A DNA stretch of 64,000 bases from Meconema thalassinum (GCA_946902985.2 OX336388.2:1211828609-1211892608); one strand, 5' to 3'; positions 23,575-34,339 are shown, counted from the stretch's first letter. Numbers and translations are program-made. The notes: generated by a model not told the origin, from the letters alone.

Positions 23575-25525
23575 TGCTACCCCTCAACAGCATTGGACGG
23601 CACTGGCCAGCAGCACGTCGGCTTCTCGATAACCAACGCTTTGCTTACCAGAATGGGACGAGGACGGGAAACGTGGATGGGCCAACTTACCTGTATTCAG
23701 GGGTCCGGGTCACTTTCGCAGCAACATCACCTCCCGATGACATGTCCCAACAGAAGAGCTCCAAAGGAGTCGAAGGAAGATGGAGAAGGGGACAACACAC
23801 ACAGGCTATCGTACAAACACCCCCCAAAAACCAACGGAACTGCCGTCGGTGAAATAATGCCACAACCAAAAATTTTAAAAAAGAATAAAAAAGGTTTAAT
23901 ATTAAAAATTTAAAAAAGAATCATCACCAGAAAAAGAACATGCATCCACCACCAACATTTTACAAGAAGGCCAGATAGCGCCTAACATGCTTGCTTGCAA
24001 AGCGAAGAAGACGAAAGACTTAATTTAAAATAATATAAAATTTAACAGCCCAAAGGTTAAAATAAATATTACATGCATAACATACTCAGAACGGGCTTGA
24101 TGAATTGCAAGGTAATGCAATCACGATCCGACATGTAGATGTTGAGGCCGCGACAAAAAAAATAAGGATAGAAATTAAATTACACTTTAAAAAAAATTAA
24201 ATGGGATAGAACATTAAAAAAAATGATATGCTCGCCGGCGAAACACACAAGGACATTTTACATCCGAAAACACAAAACTAACATCAACAAGATTACAAAT
24301 TTTTAAAAATAATTATTGAGCAAACAGAAAAACACGTATGCTTTGGAGACCCGCGCCAAATGGACTGACAACGAGACCACAATGCATCACGGTAAACATA
24401 AGCTATGGCCACACCAAAAACATGCCAGATCAAAATTACGGCAAACAATAAATAAAGGTAAATTTAAACATTAGCGTAAAGAAAATGACGGCGGAAAATA
24501 ATTAGGTCTAAATGCTATTACAATCGAGAAATGCACCGGATCATGAATAAATTACAATGTCAATCCCAAGATTGACAAAGGAATATAAATAATAATTTAA
24601 ACGTAAAATAAATTAGAAATGTGTCTCCCCAAGGTACGAAGAAAAGAGAACAGAATAAAAATAAACCAGGAAACGTAATCAAAACAACAACAAAATTAGA
24701 CCTATAAAACCAAAGAGGAACAGAATTAAAATATTACTAAGGGATGATATCGGAGCTCCATAACATAAAATAATTAAATAAATTAAATTTAAAAAAAACG
24801 TACCTTACATCCTTCTCCGTGGAGACACAAAAATAATAAAATAATTAACACATAATTTTATGTTATTACATGTGCTTCACAAAAATGGCTAACACGCCCA
24901 TGCCTCGTGTAGATACAAGCACTTGATCGCATCCAGTTTCGATTATCCTTGCACATTTCCTCTTCACGGCGGAACGATGAAAATTTACAGCCTGAAGAAA
25001 ACAGGCAATTCCTTTTTCTTGAATGAGTATTTACATTTTGAAAAAGCTAGGGGCAATGCCCCCAGCGCAACGGATAGACACTCTTCGACCACTCGTCGAC
25101 TTGATGTTTTACACTCGACCTCTAATGGACTCCACAAAAAATGGCGGAGAATCGCTCGTCATTTATCGAACTGTCTTCATGTAAAATAATATTGTCCAAT
25201 CACGAAGTGACACATCAAATAACAATGTCATAAATAAGTTCATGATTTGGCGGTATCAAGAATACACACCGTTCTTTGTTTTATGACGTAGAATATGATT
25301 GTCTTTTAATCATGTCATGCGTATAACGAATTTAATAAGGCGAAGCCCACACCACCTATTGGGGAGACACAGGAACTACTTGCAATCTCTCCAAGACCGA
25401 CAGGCGCTACCATCTCGTGTTCAGAATGGGAAGCAAGTCACCAGGCGGTCGTTTCAAACTTCAAGAACAGCGTCCCTGATTAAATACATGTTTGAAATGG
25501 TAGAGACGTGCCCTTGCACGTATCA
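23575..25525 (-). repeat. LARD LTR 3 (element 5' LTR)
   Basis: 1951 bp, uninterrupted, empty GTAC site at 24634-24637. Private changes: GCGACAAAA near 24151 and CCCTTGCACG (CCCGTGCACG in the others) near 25511. Ends TATCA then ATAAC. Confidence 0.85.
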
Positions 25526-25530
25526 ATAAC
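25526..25530. repeat. Target-site duplication ATAAC, right of LARD array
   Basis: Identical to 9386-9390. Unique flanking sequence starts here. Confidence 0.8.
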
Positions 25531-26116
25531 AATAATTACAATTTGTAACGAGTTGGATTTTTTAACCAATTATATACCGTACATATTTTTATACAATATT
25601 TCCTTTAGTCTATTAAACTTTTATAAATGTTGCTTATTTCTTAGTACCGTACTTTTTATGTGGATAAGTGAGAAACCACTTAGAATTTTTCACTTCCATT
25701 GTAGCAAGCTATTGAAGTGATCCCATTCTTGAAAGTTTAACGAAAATTTTTGAACTGTTGGTTCATTTTAAATTTACATGATTTTATAAAAATAGTTGAA
25801 TAAATAATTTGAAATATTTGTTTGTTATTAACCTTACTTTGAAAGTTTTTATTATCTAAGTAATGAAATTTGTCACTGCGGTATTGTAGACTTAGATGAT
25901 TTCCGGCTGTTCCTGTGCTGGAGTCCACATCACTACACAGATTGGTTGTAAAAGATCTGCAGATAGCATATGGCATGACTAAAATATCTACAAACAGAAG
26001 GGCTTACATTGGCCATTACAAAACACTACAACATTGTAGTCAAATCAGAATGAATTACTTACTAAACATATATTTGGTTACTTCTGGAGGTAAATACCAC
26101 TGCAGCCTGGATTAGG
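25531..26116. other. AT-rich unique sequence, nothing recognised
   Basis: No supported gene. Marks the end of the LARD array. Confidence 0.4.
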
Positions 26117-26345
26117 GGGAAAAAGATGGACATGAAAAGATTGAACATTTCAGAGGTCCAATTGTTCAACAGAAAAACATTTAGGAACAGAGTAAAAAAA
26201 TTAGGAACGGATCCAGCCACAGAATGAGCTAAGATGACCGGAAGACACTCGACAGAAGACAACAGTAGCTGGCCAGCGAACCCATGAAAAAACACTGGGC
26301 ACAGAGAAAACTCCACACTAGGAAAAACTAATGGAATTATGGCGT
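26117..26345 (+). pseudogene. LINE ORF2 C-terminal remnant
   Basis: Plus-strand translation gives LNISEVQLFNRKTFRNRV followed by a degraded K/E-rich tail with stops, matching the remnant at 3251-3490 (minus). Only the last ~75 residues of the reading frame survive. It lies just upstream of a second LINE fragment that starts earlier in the protein, so these are two separate insertions, not one continuous element. Confidence 0.5.
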
Positions 26346-26393
26346 GATCCTCAGCAGTCAATTCTCTTGTAAAATAATGATAATAAAATAATT

Positions 26394-26842
26394 CGCCCAG
26401 AAGCTCTGTACGCAGAAGAATGCCTGGCAATGAATAGAAAAGATCTGATTGAAAAGTTAGAAATCAAAGAAAGGAAAATTCCGTGCAAGATTCTTGGACC
26501 AATCAGAGAAAATGACGAATACAGGAGACGGCGTAACAACGAACTCTACATGCAAATTTAGATTCGGAAAAGGAAAATTCAATTTTCTGGCCACATAACA
26601 CGCATGAGCTCGCAGAGACAGACCAACAACATCTTTTCTTACTTCGTTTACAACAACAACAAAAAAAAACAAGGTTAAGAAAGATCTTCGAGATGTAGAA
26701 ATCACTCTCGAAGACATCCAGCAACGTGCACCTCTCCAGAGAAGACTCCGATCATACAAGAGCCTCCAAGGAAAGCAAAAATTGAAAACCAGCAAGAAGT
26801 GACTGATGAAAGGAGGGCCACAGAATGCAACAAGTAGTTCCA
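26394..26842 (+). pseudogene. LINE reverse transcriptase 3'-region remnant
   Basis: Plus-strand frames encode EALYAEECLAMNRKDLIEKL, then KILGP, a YRRRRNNELY segment, an FSGHITRM motif, and a C-terminal DLRDVEITLEDIQQR segment. The order (ALYA-C-L, RRI-FYGH-RM, then DL-ITLEDI) is that of the region after the reverse transcriptase palm in RTE/CR1-like non-LTR retrotransposons. In-frame stops and a low-complexity insertion (AACAACAACAAAAAAA near 26650) break it. No endonuclease or catalytic YADD box is present. Confidence 0.6.
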
Positions 26843-26904
26843 TGGAGAACTATACAGCCTATTTTCATATATCCTACTTATGTTAACTGCCTCTATCAAC
26901 ATAC

Positions 26905-28252
26905 AAAATGTCAGTTTGATTGCTCTAATAGATTCGTAGATATTGAGAACCGACTAAATACTTCGGATGGTCGCCATGTTGGATTTTATATATGTAAGTC
27001 CTAGAGTTATGTACTGTTACATGAAGATTATTGTGTACGTGTAGCATTCAAACTTCAATCGCATGATTAGGACACAAGAAGTAACAAGGAGATTTTAAAA
27101 TTTCGCACAGCTGCCATCTTGTGGTTATGGAAACAATTGAAATAAATTAGATGCCAGTGGATTAACATTCGTATAAGGATTTACTGTACCAAGTTTCACT
27201 GCACTCGGGTGGTAAAATTGCGAGAAACGTCCATGTGAATATTTATACTTCGCGTCGCCGTCATGTTGGATTTGTGATCACCAGGTTATTTAAAGTCCTA
27301 TAGGTGAGCTTAAGTTCATAGCCCCTATGAACATTAAAACAATTCAGTTTGATTGCTATAATAGATTCGTATATATTCAGAGCCGTCTAAATATTTCGGA
27401 TGGTCGCCATGTTGGATTGTTAAATGTATAGGTCATAGAGTCATGTTCCATTAAAGGAAAATTATTGCGTAGGTTCATTATTCAAACTTTCACTTCGATC
27501 GCATGATTACGACTCAAGAAATATAAACTTAATTTTAAAATTCGCATAGCCGCCATCTTGAGGTTATGTAAACAATTGAACTAAATTAGATACCAGTGCA
27601 TTACAATGTGTATATACATTTCCTGTGCCAGATTTCATTGCGTTTGGAACATTAAATCGCGAGAAAGGTCTATTTAAAATTTTCAAATTCGCTTGACTGC
27701 CATGTTTGTTTTGTAGTTACCCGGTTTTTGAAAGTCTTATAGATAAAATTCCAGTAGTGCCCTTATCTCCGTACAAAATTTAAGGGTGATACCGCTAATA
27801 GTTTCAGAGATATAGAATGCTGGTGAAATATTTCGCACTTCCGCCATCTTGTGGTTATGTAAACAATTGAATGAAGTTAGATGTCTGTGCTTTACAATGT
27901 GTATAAACATATACTGTACCGTTTTATTGCATTTGGTGGGTTAAATCGCGAGAAACGTCTATTTAAAAGTCGCGAATTCGCGTGGCCGCCATGTTGGTTT
28001 TGTAGTTACCAGTTTTTCAAAAATCACATATGTGAAATTCTAGTAGTTCCCTTTATCACCGTAATATATTCCAGGGTGATATCGGGAATAGTTTCGGAGA
28101 TATTGAATGCTGGTGAAATATTTCGCACAGCCGCCATGTTGGATTGGTGAAACGTAACAAAATTTGAAGGGCACGGTCGGTGTCGTCCGGAATAGTGCTA
28201 TGAAGTTACCGAGTTTATATGAAATCGCTCCAGCCATTTAGAAGTTATTAGG

Positions 28253-28283
<31 letters not shown>

Positions 28284-28335
28284 CAAAAGGTGATCTCATA
28301 AGCCTATTTTTTTTCAAAATTGGTAATAGGCTAAT
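26905..28335 (+). repeat. ~145-bp tandem array with one GCCGCCATNTTG motif per unit, plus terminal tail
   Basis: Nine occurrences of a (G/T)CCGCCATSTTG-type core at about 26971, 27112, 27257, 27402, 27549, 27697, 27842, 27984 and 28131, spaced 141-148 bp apart. Units also alternate two versions (ATGTTGGATT and ATCTTGTGGTTATG), giving higher-order repeats of about 290 and 435 bp. The array ends with AGCCATTTAGAAGTTATTAGG, a (CA)n tract at 28253-28280 and the GTGATCTCATAAGCCTA tail seen elsewhere. No coding. It looks like a transposable unit built around a satellite-like body. Confidence 0.7.
28253..28280. repeat. (CA)n microsatellite
   Basis: Uninterrupted AC dinucleotide run between the 145-bp array and its terminal tail. 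Confidence 0.9.
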
Positions 28336-28970
28336 AATATCGGGGAAGAGTTAAAGCTGTAGGTTGCAAACGGTTGAAGTAACGTGGTCCACAGCAGGCC
28401 GAAACTAAGAAAGAAGAATAAAGTCAATCATGATATCAAAATGATTACACTCTGATCCATGGGTTTAAACAAACAGATTAATAGCACAGACTATCTAGAA
28501 CATAACAGTACTCTAACAAGGTCGCAAGTCTCGGTATTATTACGACGTACATCCGGCAATGAAATTATATTCGTATTCAGCACATGTCGTGAAGTTTGAA
28601 ACACACGAGATAAGCTGACAGCTTTATTAACTTTGTCACCTGTTTGTCGGCTCACATGAACTCGTGATGCTGAGTCAACTATACACTATACAACGTTACA
28701 ATTGTGAATTTGCATTTCAAGTCAGTGCTCATGATTATCGTGTTGTGTTTATCGTATTGCGTGCTACATTATGGCTGCTTGTTGTCATCAAAGACGCTCA
28801 GAGGCTCAGAACTAGTGAGTGCGGCTTTATTTCATTTCTCATCCGGCGTGCTGATTTATGTTGTCTGTATGTTTACTTCTTATGATACCCGTTTCAACGG
28901 GGTCGTTGATCAGATCCGATGAAATTTTAGGTACAGTTGGTTTTTATGGACGAATGCTCATTCTCACAGT
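28336..28970. other. Nothing recognised
   Basis: No supported gene, SINE box or shared repeat. Confidence 0.35.
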
Positions 28971-28974
28971 CTTC

Positions 28975-29384
28975 TTCGCTGCGTAGTGACTAGCATTCTT
29001 GGCTGTCACCACGGAGGCCCAGGTTCGATTTCCAGCTATGCCAAGAAATTTAATTCTGATCTGAGGGCTGGAAAGGGGTACACTCAGCTTCGTGAGGCAA
29101 TACTGAGAAGAGATGGGCTCGATTCCTACCTTAGCCATCACGGAAGTGGTTTTCCATGGTTTAACACTTCTACTCCAGGCAAATACCAGGATGGTACCTA
29201 ATTTAAGGCCAAGGCTGCTTCCTACCCAAATTCTAGCTCAATTACAAATACAATCACTCGTACAGACATAACAGTGACACCGGTTATCAGACAAATTCTG
29301 CACAATTATCTACAAATCCCATGGGGATACATAACTACGATAATGCAAAGCCCCTAAAGAATCAACAATAACAACAACATCTTT
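28975..29384 (+). mobile_element. tRNA-derived SINE, family D
   Basis: B-box-like AGGTTCGATTTCC near 29030, then a body containing GAGGGCTGGAAAGGGGTACACTC, CTTAGCCATCACGGAAGTGG and CTCCAGGCAAATACC. The 3' part has CGGTTATCAGACAAATTCTG and ends in an AACAACAAC tract. The same order is found antisense at 63612-64000. The final ~110 bp is shared with family C (35624 and 48223), which has a different tRNA head. Confidence 0.7.
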
Positions 29385-29434
29385 CTGACACCAACTTTAT
29401 GTGACGTAAATTGAATGATGGTGAACTAACCTAC

Positions 29435-29645
29435 CAAAGAATTGATAGGAAACTGTACTGGCATTTAAGAAGGAACCGTCCCTTGAGTGGGAAATTGTAA
29501 AGCACTGGAAAAAATCTCAAGGACTGCTGGTGGTGGGATTCGAATTGACTCGTCTACCAAGTCCGTAAATAGCTTCGCCCCATGACCTTGCAATGCGCCT
29601 TAAGGAACGTAGCTACCACGGTCAGCTGGCGTTGGATGCTCTCTA
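29435..29645 (-). repeat. SINE family D relative (antisense, degraded)
   Basis: On the minus strand, an A-box-like GACCGTGGTAGCTACG followed by a B-box-like CAATTCGAATCCC and a short family D-like body. No tail or duplication recognised. Confidence 0.45.
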
Positions 29646-29811
29646 GTACTTTTCATTTAATATGCACTTTTCCACAGAGAGAACTCGATCTTCACAAATA
29701 TATACAAATCAAATGATATTCTGTATGTCTATATACATTTCTCAACCGATAAAGATGAACATAGAAATGGAAATCAAAGGAAAATGGGGAAAATAGGTAG
29801 AAAAGTAATGC

Positions 29812-30325
29812 CCTTAACCCTCCATGAATGAGGATGGAAGGACTTGGTAGGAGATAGAGCCATGAAAGACAGGAAATGGAAAGGGGAGAGGAACCACCCG
29901 TATCAATGGAAAAAGGGAAAAACCGGCCCAGCTCTGGAATCCCTCTGGGTTGCCTACTCCTGAACCCACCACCTGTGTAGCACTATCCAAGGTATACAAT
30001 ACGTGGTCGGAACACTTATACCCTGCTCCCTGTTGGGCCTTGAGCAGAACGTATGAAAAGAAAATATCTGACCCCTAGAAGAATGGGGGATCAGAAAAGT
30101 TGAGACAAGGGCTAATTAAGGGGGAAAGAAGAAAGACTCCCTAGGCCTCGGATACCCAAATACTGTCAGACTCGGACGAGAATAAGAGTTGACCAGGAGA
30201 GGTCGATAGGAAAGGAAAAATAGAGGACCCCGACACAAACAAATGGAATCAATGCTGGACTCATCTGGAGTCCCATGGTCGCCTACCCATGTCCCACTAG
30301 TGGTGAGCCCCTGGGTGGTGATATA
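29812..30325 (+). repeat. Dispersed repeat H, copy 1
   Basis: About 510 bp shared in inverted orientation with 53740-54240, and in part with 57005-57170. Common blocks include AAAGACTCCCTAGGCCTCGG, AAGAGTTGACCA, a CCCATGGTCGCC-like block and GTGAGCCCCTGGG. No tRNA boxes and no coding potential shared between copies, so I cannot place it in a class. Confidence 0.6.
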
Positions 30326-30329
30326 ATGA

Positions 30330-30887
30330 GTTAAATTATTAAATAAGAGAATGTATTAATGATTGAGAGATTTTTCTTTCCACTGCTCTATATCCTTTTC
30401 AAAATTCCAAAGTAATTTATCTGTAACTTACAATTTACTTAATGACACACAAAATAATCAGTAAATATTTTGCCAACACCGTATTGAGTTCTTTACTCAA
30501 GTTTCCCATTTTGAGGACAGACAATTCCATCGCTGTTGGATGGAGGTATACAGTTGTATATTAGTGTTGTTAGTGTGCAGGGTGTGTGCGAGGTCACAAG
30601 GGTCAAGGACGAATGCTTCCAGCGTCTCTCGCCAGATTCCCTTTTTAAACATTCAGAAGGCCTTGAGACTGAAGTCATCCTCTCTCGCGCGCTTCACAAA
30701 ACCCCACAAGGAATACTGACTTCCGACACCAAATCTAAAATATAAGATTCAGTGTTTAAGCACTGGGTACTCGGAACTTAAAGGGCTGGTCTCACTTACC
30801 ATGTCCTATGAGGTTCAGATGAGTTAAATTACCTGATATTTCCTGGAATGTCTTAGGCAATAACCCTATATTCTTAACAGTTGAGGT
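30330..30887. other. Nothing recognised
   Basis: No supported feature. Short open frames at 30536-30745 and on the opposite strand overlap each other and match no known motif. Confidence 0.35.
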
Positions 30888-30991
30888 TATACCAAGAGCT
30901 CAGCAACTTGAAGTGCGACCCTGTGTGAGCGCTAACTTCGTCAGACAGTGTGACAGCGAGAACAGCGAGGAGTTGCTGAGCTCTAGGTATA
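30888..30991. mobile_element. ~104-bp hairpin MITE with 20-bp inverted ends
   Basis: The left arm 30888-30908 (TATACC, one base, AGAGCTCAGCAACT) is inverted at 30971-30991 with a single mismatch. TA at both outer edges would fit a Tc1/mariner TA duplication. The ~60-bp loop is non-coding. Could be a tiny MITE or simply a perfect hairpin. Confidence 0.5.
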
Positions 30992-31005
30992 TTTATGTTT
31001 AAATT

Positions 31006-31339
31006 GAAAAATGAAAATCCACAGCCTGCTTCCAGTCTCCGACCGGGTCAGGAATGGAATGAATGAAGCCCCTATCTAGCGGCGAGGATATGAACTGTGC
31101 CGGCTGCCGAGGCCTGACGCACTCCTCTGGGGCAATGATTAAATGTATGATAGATGAAATGAAATGATAGTGGAGAGTGTTGCTGGAATGAAATTTTGAC
31201 AGGGAAAACCGGAGTACCCGGAGAAAAACCTGTCTGCCTCCGTTCTGTCCAGCACAGATCTCACATGGAGTGACCGGGATTTGAACCACGGACTCAGCGG
31301 TGAGAGGCCGGCGTGCTGCCGCCTAAGCCACGGAGGCTC
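31006..31339 (-). mobile_element. tRNA-derived SINE, family G, complete with target duplications
   Basis: On the minus strand: A-box GTGGCTTAGGCGG, B-box TGGTTCAAATCCCGG, then CATGTGAGATCTGTGCTGG and a ~230-bp body. Flanked by a perfect 12-bp duplication TATGTTTAAATT (30994-31005 and 31340-31351), so both ends are fixed. The head resembles SINE A (CCTCTCACC...CATGTGAGAT), suggesting a common tRNA ancestor; the body differs. Confidence 0.82.
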
Positions 31340-31371
31340 TATGTTTAAATTAATGAATACTATTTATTTAT

Positions 31372-31403
31372 ATACGTATTTATTTATTTATTTATTTATT
31401 TAT
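31372..31403. repeat. (TTTA)n microsatellite
   Basis: TTTATTTATTTA run. Confidence 0.85.
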
Positions 31404-31434
31404 GCATTTATATACGGTATTTATGTATTTTCAT

Positions 31435-32540
31435 CATATGAAAAAGTAGACTTATGAGATCACCTTTTTCCGTGTGTGTGTTTCCACTAATGAAATGAAG
31501 CGATTGCAATAAACTCGGTAAAGATATACTGCTATTTTGTCCGATATCGACCATGTATTTTAAAATGTTAATACGTTTCACCATTCCAACATGGAGACCA
31601 CGCCAAATATTTCACCAGCATTATAAATTTGAACTGTAACTGCTTCCAACCTACATTTCTTATGACGGTAGGGAATACCAAGATTGGTTCATCTATGTGA
31701 TAAAGAAAGCTTTTCAGTCAGTCAACACAAATTTGTGTTGACCAACTGAATAGCTTTCTTTATTAGAACTAGGCAAAACTGAAAAACGTCTTCTATAACT
31801 TCAATCGTCTATGTGACGTTCGAAAATCTGCTGAGTACAAAACCAACATGGCGGCCAAGCAAAGTTAATATATTTAAAAATAATTTTCTCGTAATTTAAT
31901 CATTTGAGAGCAGTGAAACGTGGCACGGCAATTCCTCATACAATATTTAATCTACTGGGATCTAATTTATTTCAATTGTTTTTATAAACTGCTGATGGCA
32001 GCTGTGCGAAATTTTTAAAACTACATTAATATGTTTGCGTCCTAATCATGCTATCGAAATGAACGTTTACATAATTAACCAACGGAATTTTACTAGTACA
32101 TATCTCTTTGATTTTCATATGGAACAATCCAACATGGCGATCATCCGAAATAATTCACCGGTTCTACGAATCTATTGCAGCATTCAAACTGAAATTTAAT
32201 AAGTGCCTAGAGGCCATTAAAATAAATTCACCTGATGAACACATAACCAGCTTGCTGGTGACGCGAAAGTTACATATTTAAATCGATGTTACTCGCATTT
32301 AATTATCTGAGCGCTGTGAGACCTGGCACCACACTTCGTACAACGCTTAATATACTGACGTCTAATTTTATATAGTTATTTTTGAGAACCTAAAAATGGC
32401 GACTGAGCAAAAATTTTAAGCTATGCATTTGACATTTCTTAAAAATAAACTCTCCTGATTCATTACAGAAAACTGCCATCTCGCGGGTGTAGTCCCAATA
32501 ACCGATATTGAAAGCTATATATATATTAGTACGTAATTTT
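31435..32540 (-). repeat. Antisense relative of the 145-bp array element
   Basis: Starts on the plus strand with AGTAGACTTATGAGATCACC, the reverse complement of the terminal tail at 28290-28310. It then carries CAACATGG(A/C)G-type cores at about 31589, 31842, 32130 and 32392, with a weaker one at 31991, spacings roughly 130-150 bp or a multiple. More degraded than 26905-28335. A mobile palindrome (31700-31796) is inserted in it. Confidence 0.55.
31700..31796 (+). repeat. Mobile palindrome plus tail
   Basis: 64-bp near-perfect palindrome 31700-31763 centred at 31731/31732, with outer arms ATAAAGAAAGC/GCTTTCTTTAT and core CAACACAAATTTGTGTTG. It is followed by TAGAACTAGGCAAAACTG and CTTCTATAACTTCAATC, parallel to the copy at 9130-9240. 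It would extrude as a long hairpin. Confidence 0.72.
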
Positions 32541-32559
32541 TCATCGTAATTGTGTTGGT

Positions 32560-34130
32560 GAAGACACAGGTCATGTACCAAAATCTATTTAGTACAGCTC
32601 ATCACATGGAAAATTCGTACAATAGCAGGGAGAGTTTAATGGAAAAGACCCGTAGGATAAATGAAAATTCTTCACGGAACTACTTGCATATTTATTTAAA
32701 AACACCAACAAGGAAACAATCTAATTGTACTTTGGTAAAGAAGTAACTGGTCACCTATTTACGTTCTGACCATCCCCAATATCTTATTTCTTACCTTCGG
32801 AAATATCATAGAATCTGGTGTTTGCAGAATGGCTAAGCCTTTGGGTTTAAGAAATCTAAATGATTAGAACAATCACAATCGTTGTTCAATCCACCAAAAT
32901 GTCAGGAATGTGTGACATGAACATGGCGTGAAGTAAATCTCTGGAAACAGGTGAGTAAATGAACCACTTTACATCCGGTTTTCTCCAAACTAACTGCGGA
33001 TCCTCCACTTTACAGTACCCCTCAATCGCCATCTCAACATGAAAGGATTATGGGATATTTATATTTTGAGCTGGCGCTGCAGTCACAACTGATGTGTACA
33101 CTCTAAAATCATTGAAACCGCTCAAGTAGAACACATTATCCCATGGAGTGGTACTCTGCACCCCATGTGGAGGAGGGTGGGGTGAGGGGTGGGGATGGAG
33201 TTGAGAGGGATGAACCGTGCGTGTAAGCTCCACGCACCCTGCACTCTACCATCAGACAGATAAATAATAAAAACTGCAATAATATCACATCGTTCACTCT
33301 CACTTAATCGAACAGCTTACTTCTAAAGTTACGTAACTCAAATACTATGGGATACCAATACTGGACCCCCCCCCCCCACTGACTGCAATCATGCAGCAGC
33401 GATCCTGGTGACTAGGCTTGATAGTACAGCTTGATCTACGAGATTAAACTCGCCGTATGAGGAAACAATGGTCGAAGAATGCTTTCAGCTGGTGGTTTAC
33501 ACATTGATCTTATTATGCACTTGAACTATCGACAAGTATCACTAGTCTGGAATTCCAGCAGCGTAGTCGTATACATTGAGTAGCTCACCTGAATTAATGG
33601 GAGAACTTGTTAACAGCTGCCATCGTAGGTGTAATTATTTTCCCGATTTTCCCACACCCTTGGCATCATACCTGAATTGAAATCTCGAGTACTTACCTCA
33701 AATCCATACTCTAATATTAATAGTTACACTATTACAGTCGCCTGATGATCAAGGTGTCTCAAGCATCTAAAATGAATTTACAACAAGGTGGAATGTGATC
33801 CACTAACAATATGAAGTAAATATTAGACCAGTCCGAGCCTTCATCAATTAAAGCCACTAAATAAAATTAGTGAATTTTGTAATTTTCATTTTGATTTGAA
33901 TCAAGATTAAACTGAAAACTTTTAGAAGTTCAGAATGTTATCAATTTCATTCAAATTAATATATCAATTATTCTCAATTTATAATACGTAATTATAATCT
34001 GTAAAATCTTACGAATACGATGTAATTATTGTTAATTCGTTCGAGGTACTTGGGAAATACTAGTCATCAGCCCCGTGTACTTGGATGAGTCTTCGATTTG
34101 TCCGATAACCTGTGTTTCAATTATTACTCT
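32560..34130. other. Nothing recognised
   Basis: No supported gene. Contains a poly-C run near 33366-33379 and a G-rich patch near 33170-33205. Open frames are short and without motif. Confidence 0.35.
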
Positions 34131-34134
34131 AGAA

Positions 34135-34335
34135 GTGTGTGTAACTTTTAATCTTGGGGTCGGGAATGGGGAGGGTTCCCCGGAGCTTGAAATGAAGTAC
34201 TATCCCGGCATTCACCTGGAGAAAGCGTGGAAAAATCCGTGGAGAAACAACATTCAAGATAGCCACTATCTGCATCGGGATTCAAACCTCTAATCCCGGG
34301 ACTTGTTATAGTCCTCATCGCTACCATTGTGAGCG
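34135..34335 (-). repeat. SINE family D relative (antisense)
   Basis: On the minus strand an A-box-like ATGGTAGCGATGAGG and B-box-like AGGTTTGAATCCCG lead into a body with a CCGGCATTCACCTGGAGAAA block (plus-strand reading), matching the 49015 and 63784 copies. No target duplication found. Confidence 0.5.
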
Positions 34336-34339
34336 ATTT

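Larger units (their letters stand above)
9391..25525 (-). mobile_element. Tandem LARD-like LTR retrotransposon: LTR-internal-LTR-internal-LTR
   Basis: A 5145-bp period runs across this interval. Removing one later insertion (10455-14344 plus its extra GTAC) leaves three 1951-bp direct repeats separated by two 3194-bp segments. The long repeats start TG and end CA, and the block is bounded by ATAAC duplications. On the minus strand each inner junction has TGGTAGCAGAGC, matching the 3' end of initiator tRNA-Met, 3 nt after an LTR end (primer binding site). It also has AAGGGAGGGAGA, a polypurine tract, just before the next LTR. These four signals make it an LTR retrotransposon on the minus strand. 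Neither internal segment encodes gag, protease, reverse transcriptase or integrase, so mobility would need a helper. The copies differ by only a handful of substitutions by eye. Confidence 0.88.

Noticed and set aside
9391..25525. Ordinary satellite DNA or segmental duplication
   Set aside because: Repeat boundaries coincide with LTR ends, primer sites, polypurine tracts and a flanking 5-bp duplication, which a satellite or segmental duplication would not explain.
26062..26843. Open frames of 122 and 128 codons on the minus strand
   Set aside because: They are antisense to LINE coding remnants on the plus strand, whose residues are recognisable, so these are shadows.
28290..28335. Helitron 3' end
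   Set aside because: A CTAA end with a hairpin is suggestive, but the hairpin abuts the end and the following base is not consistently T. No TC-type 5' end was found.
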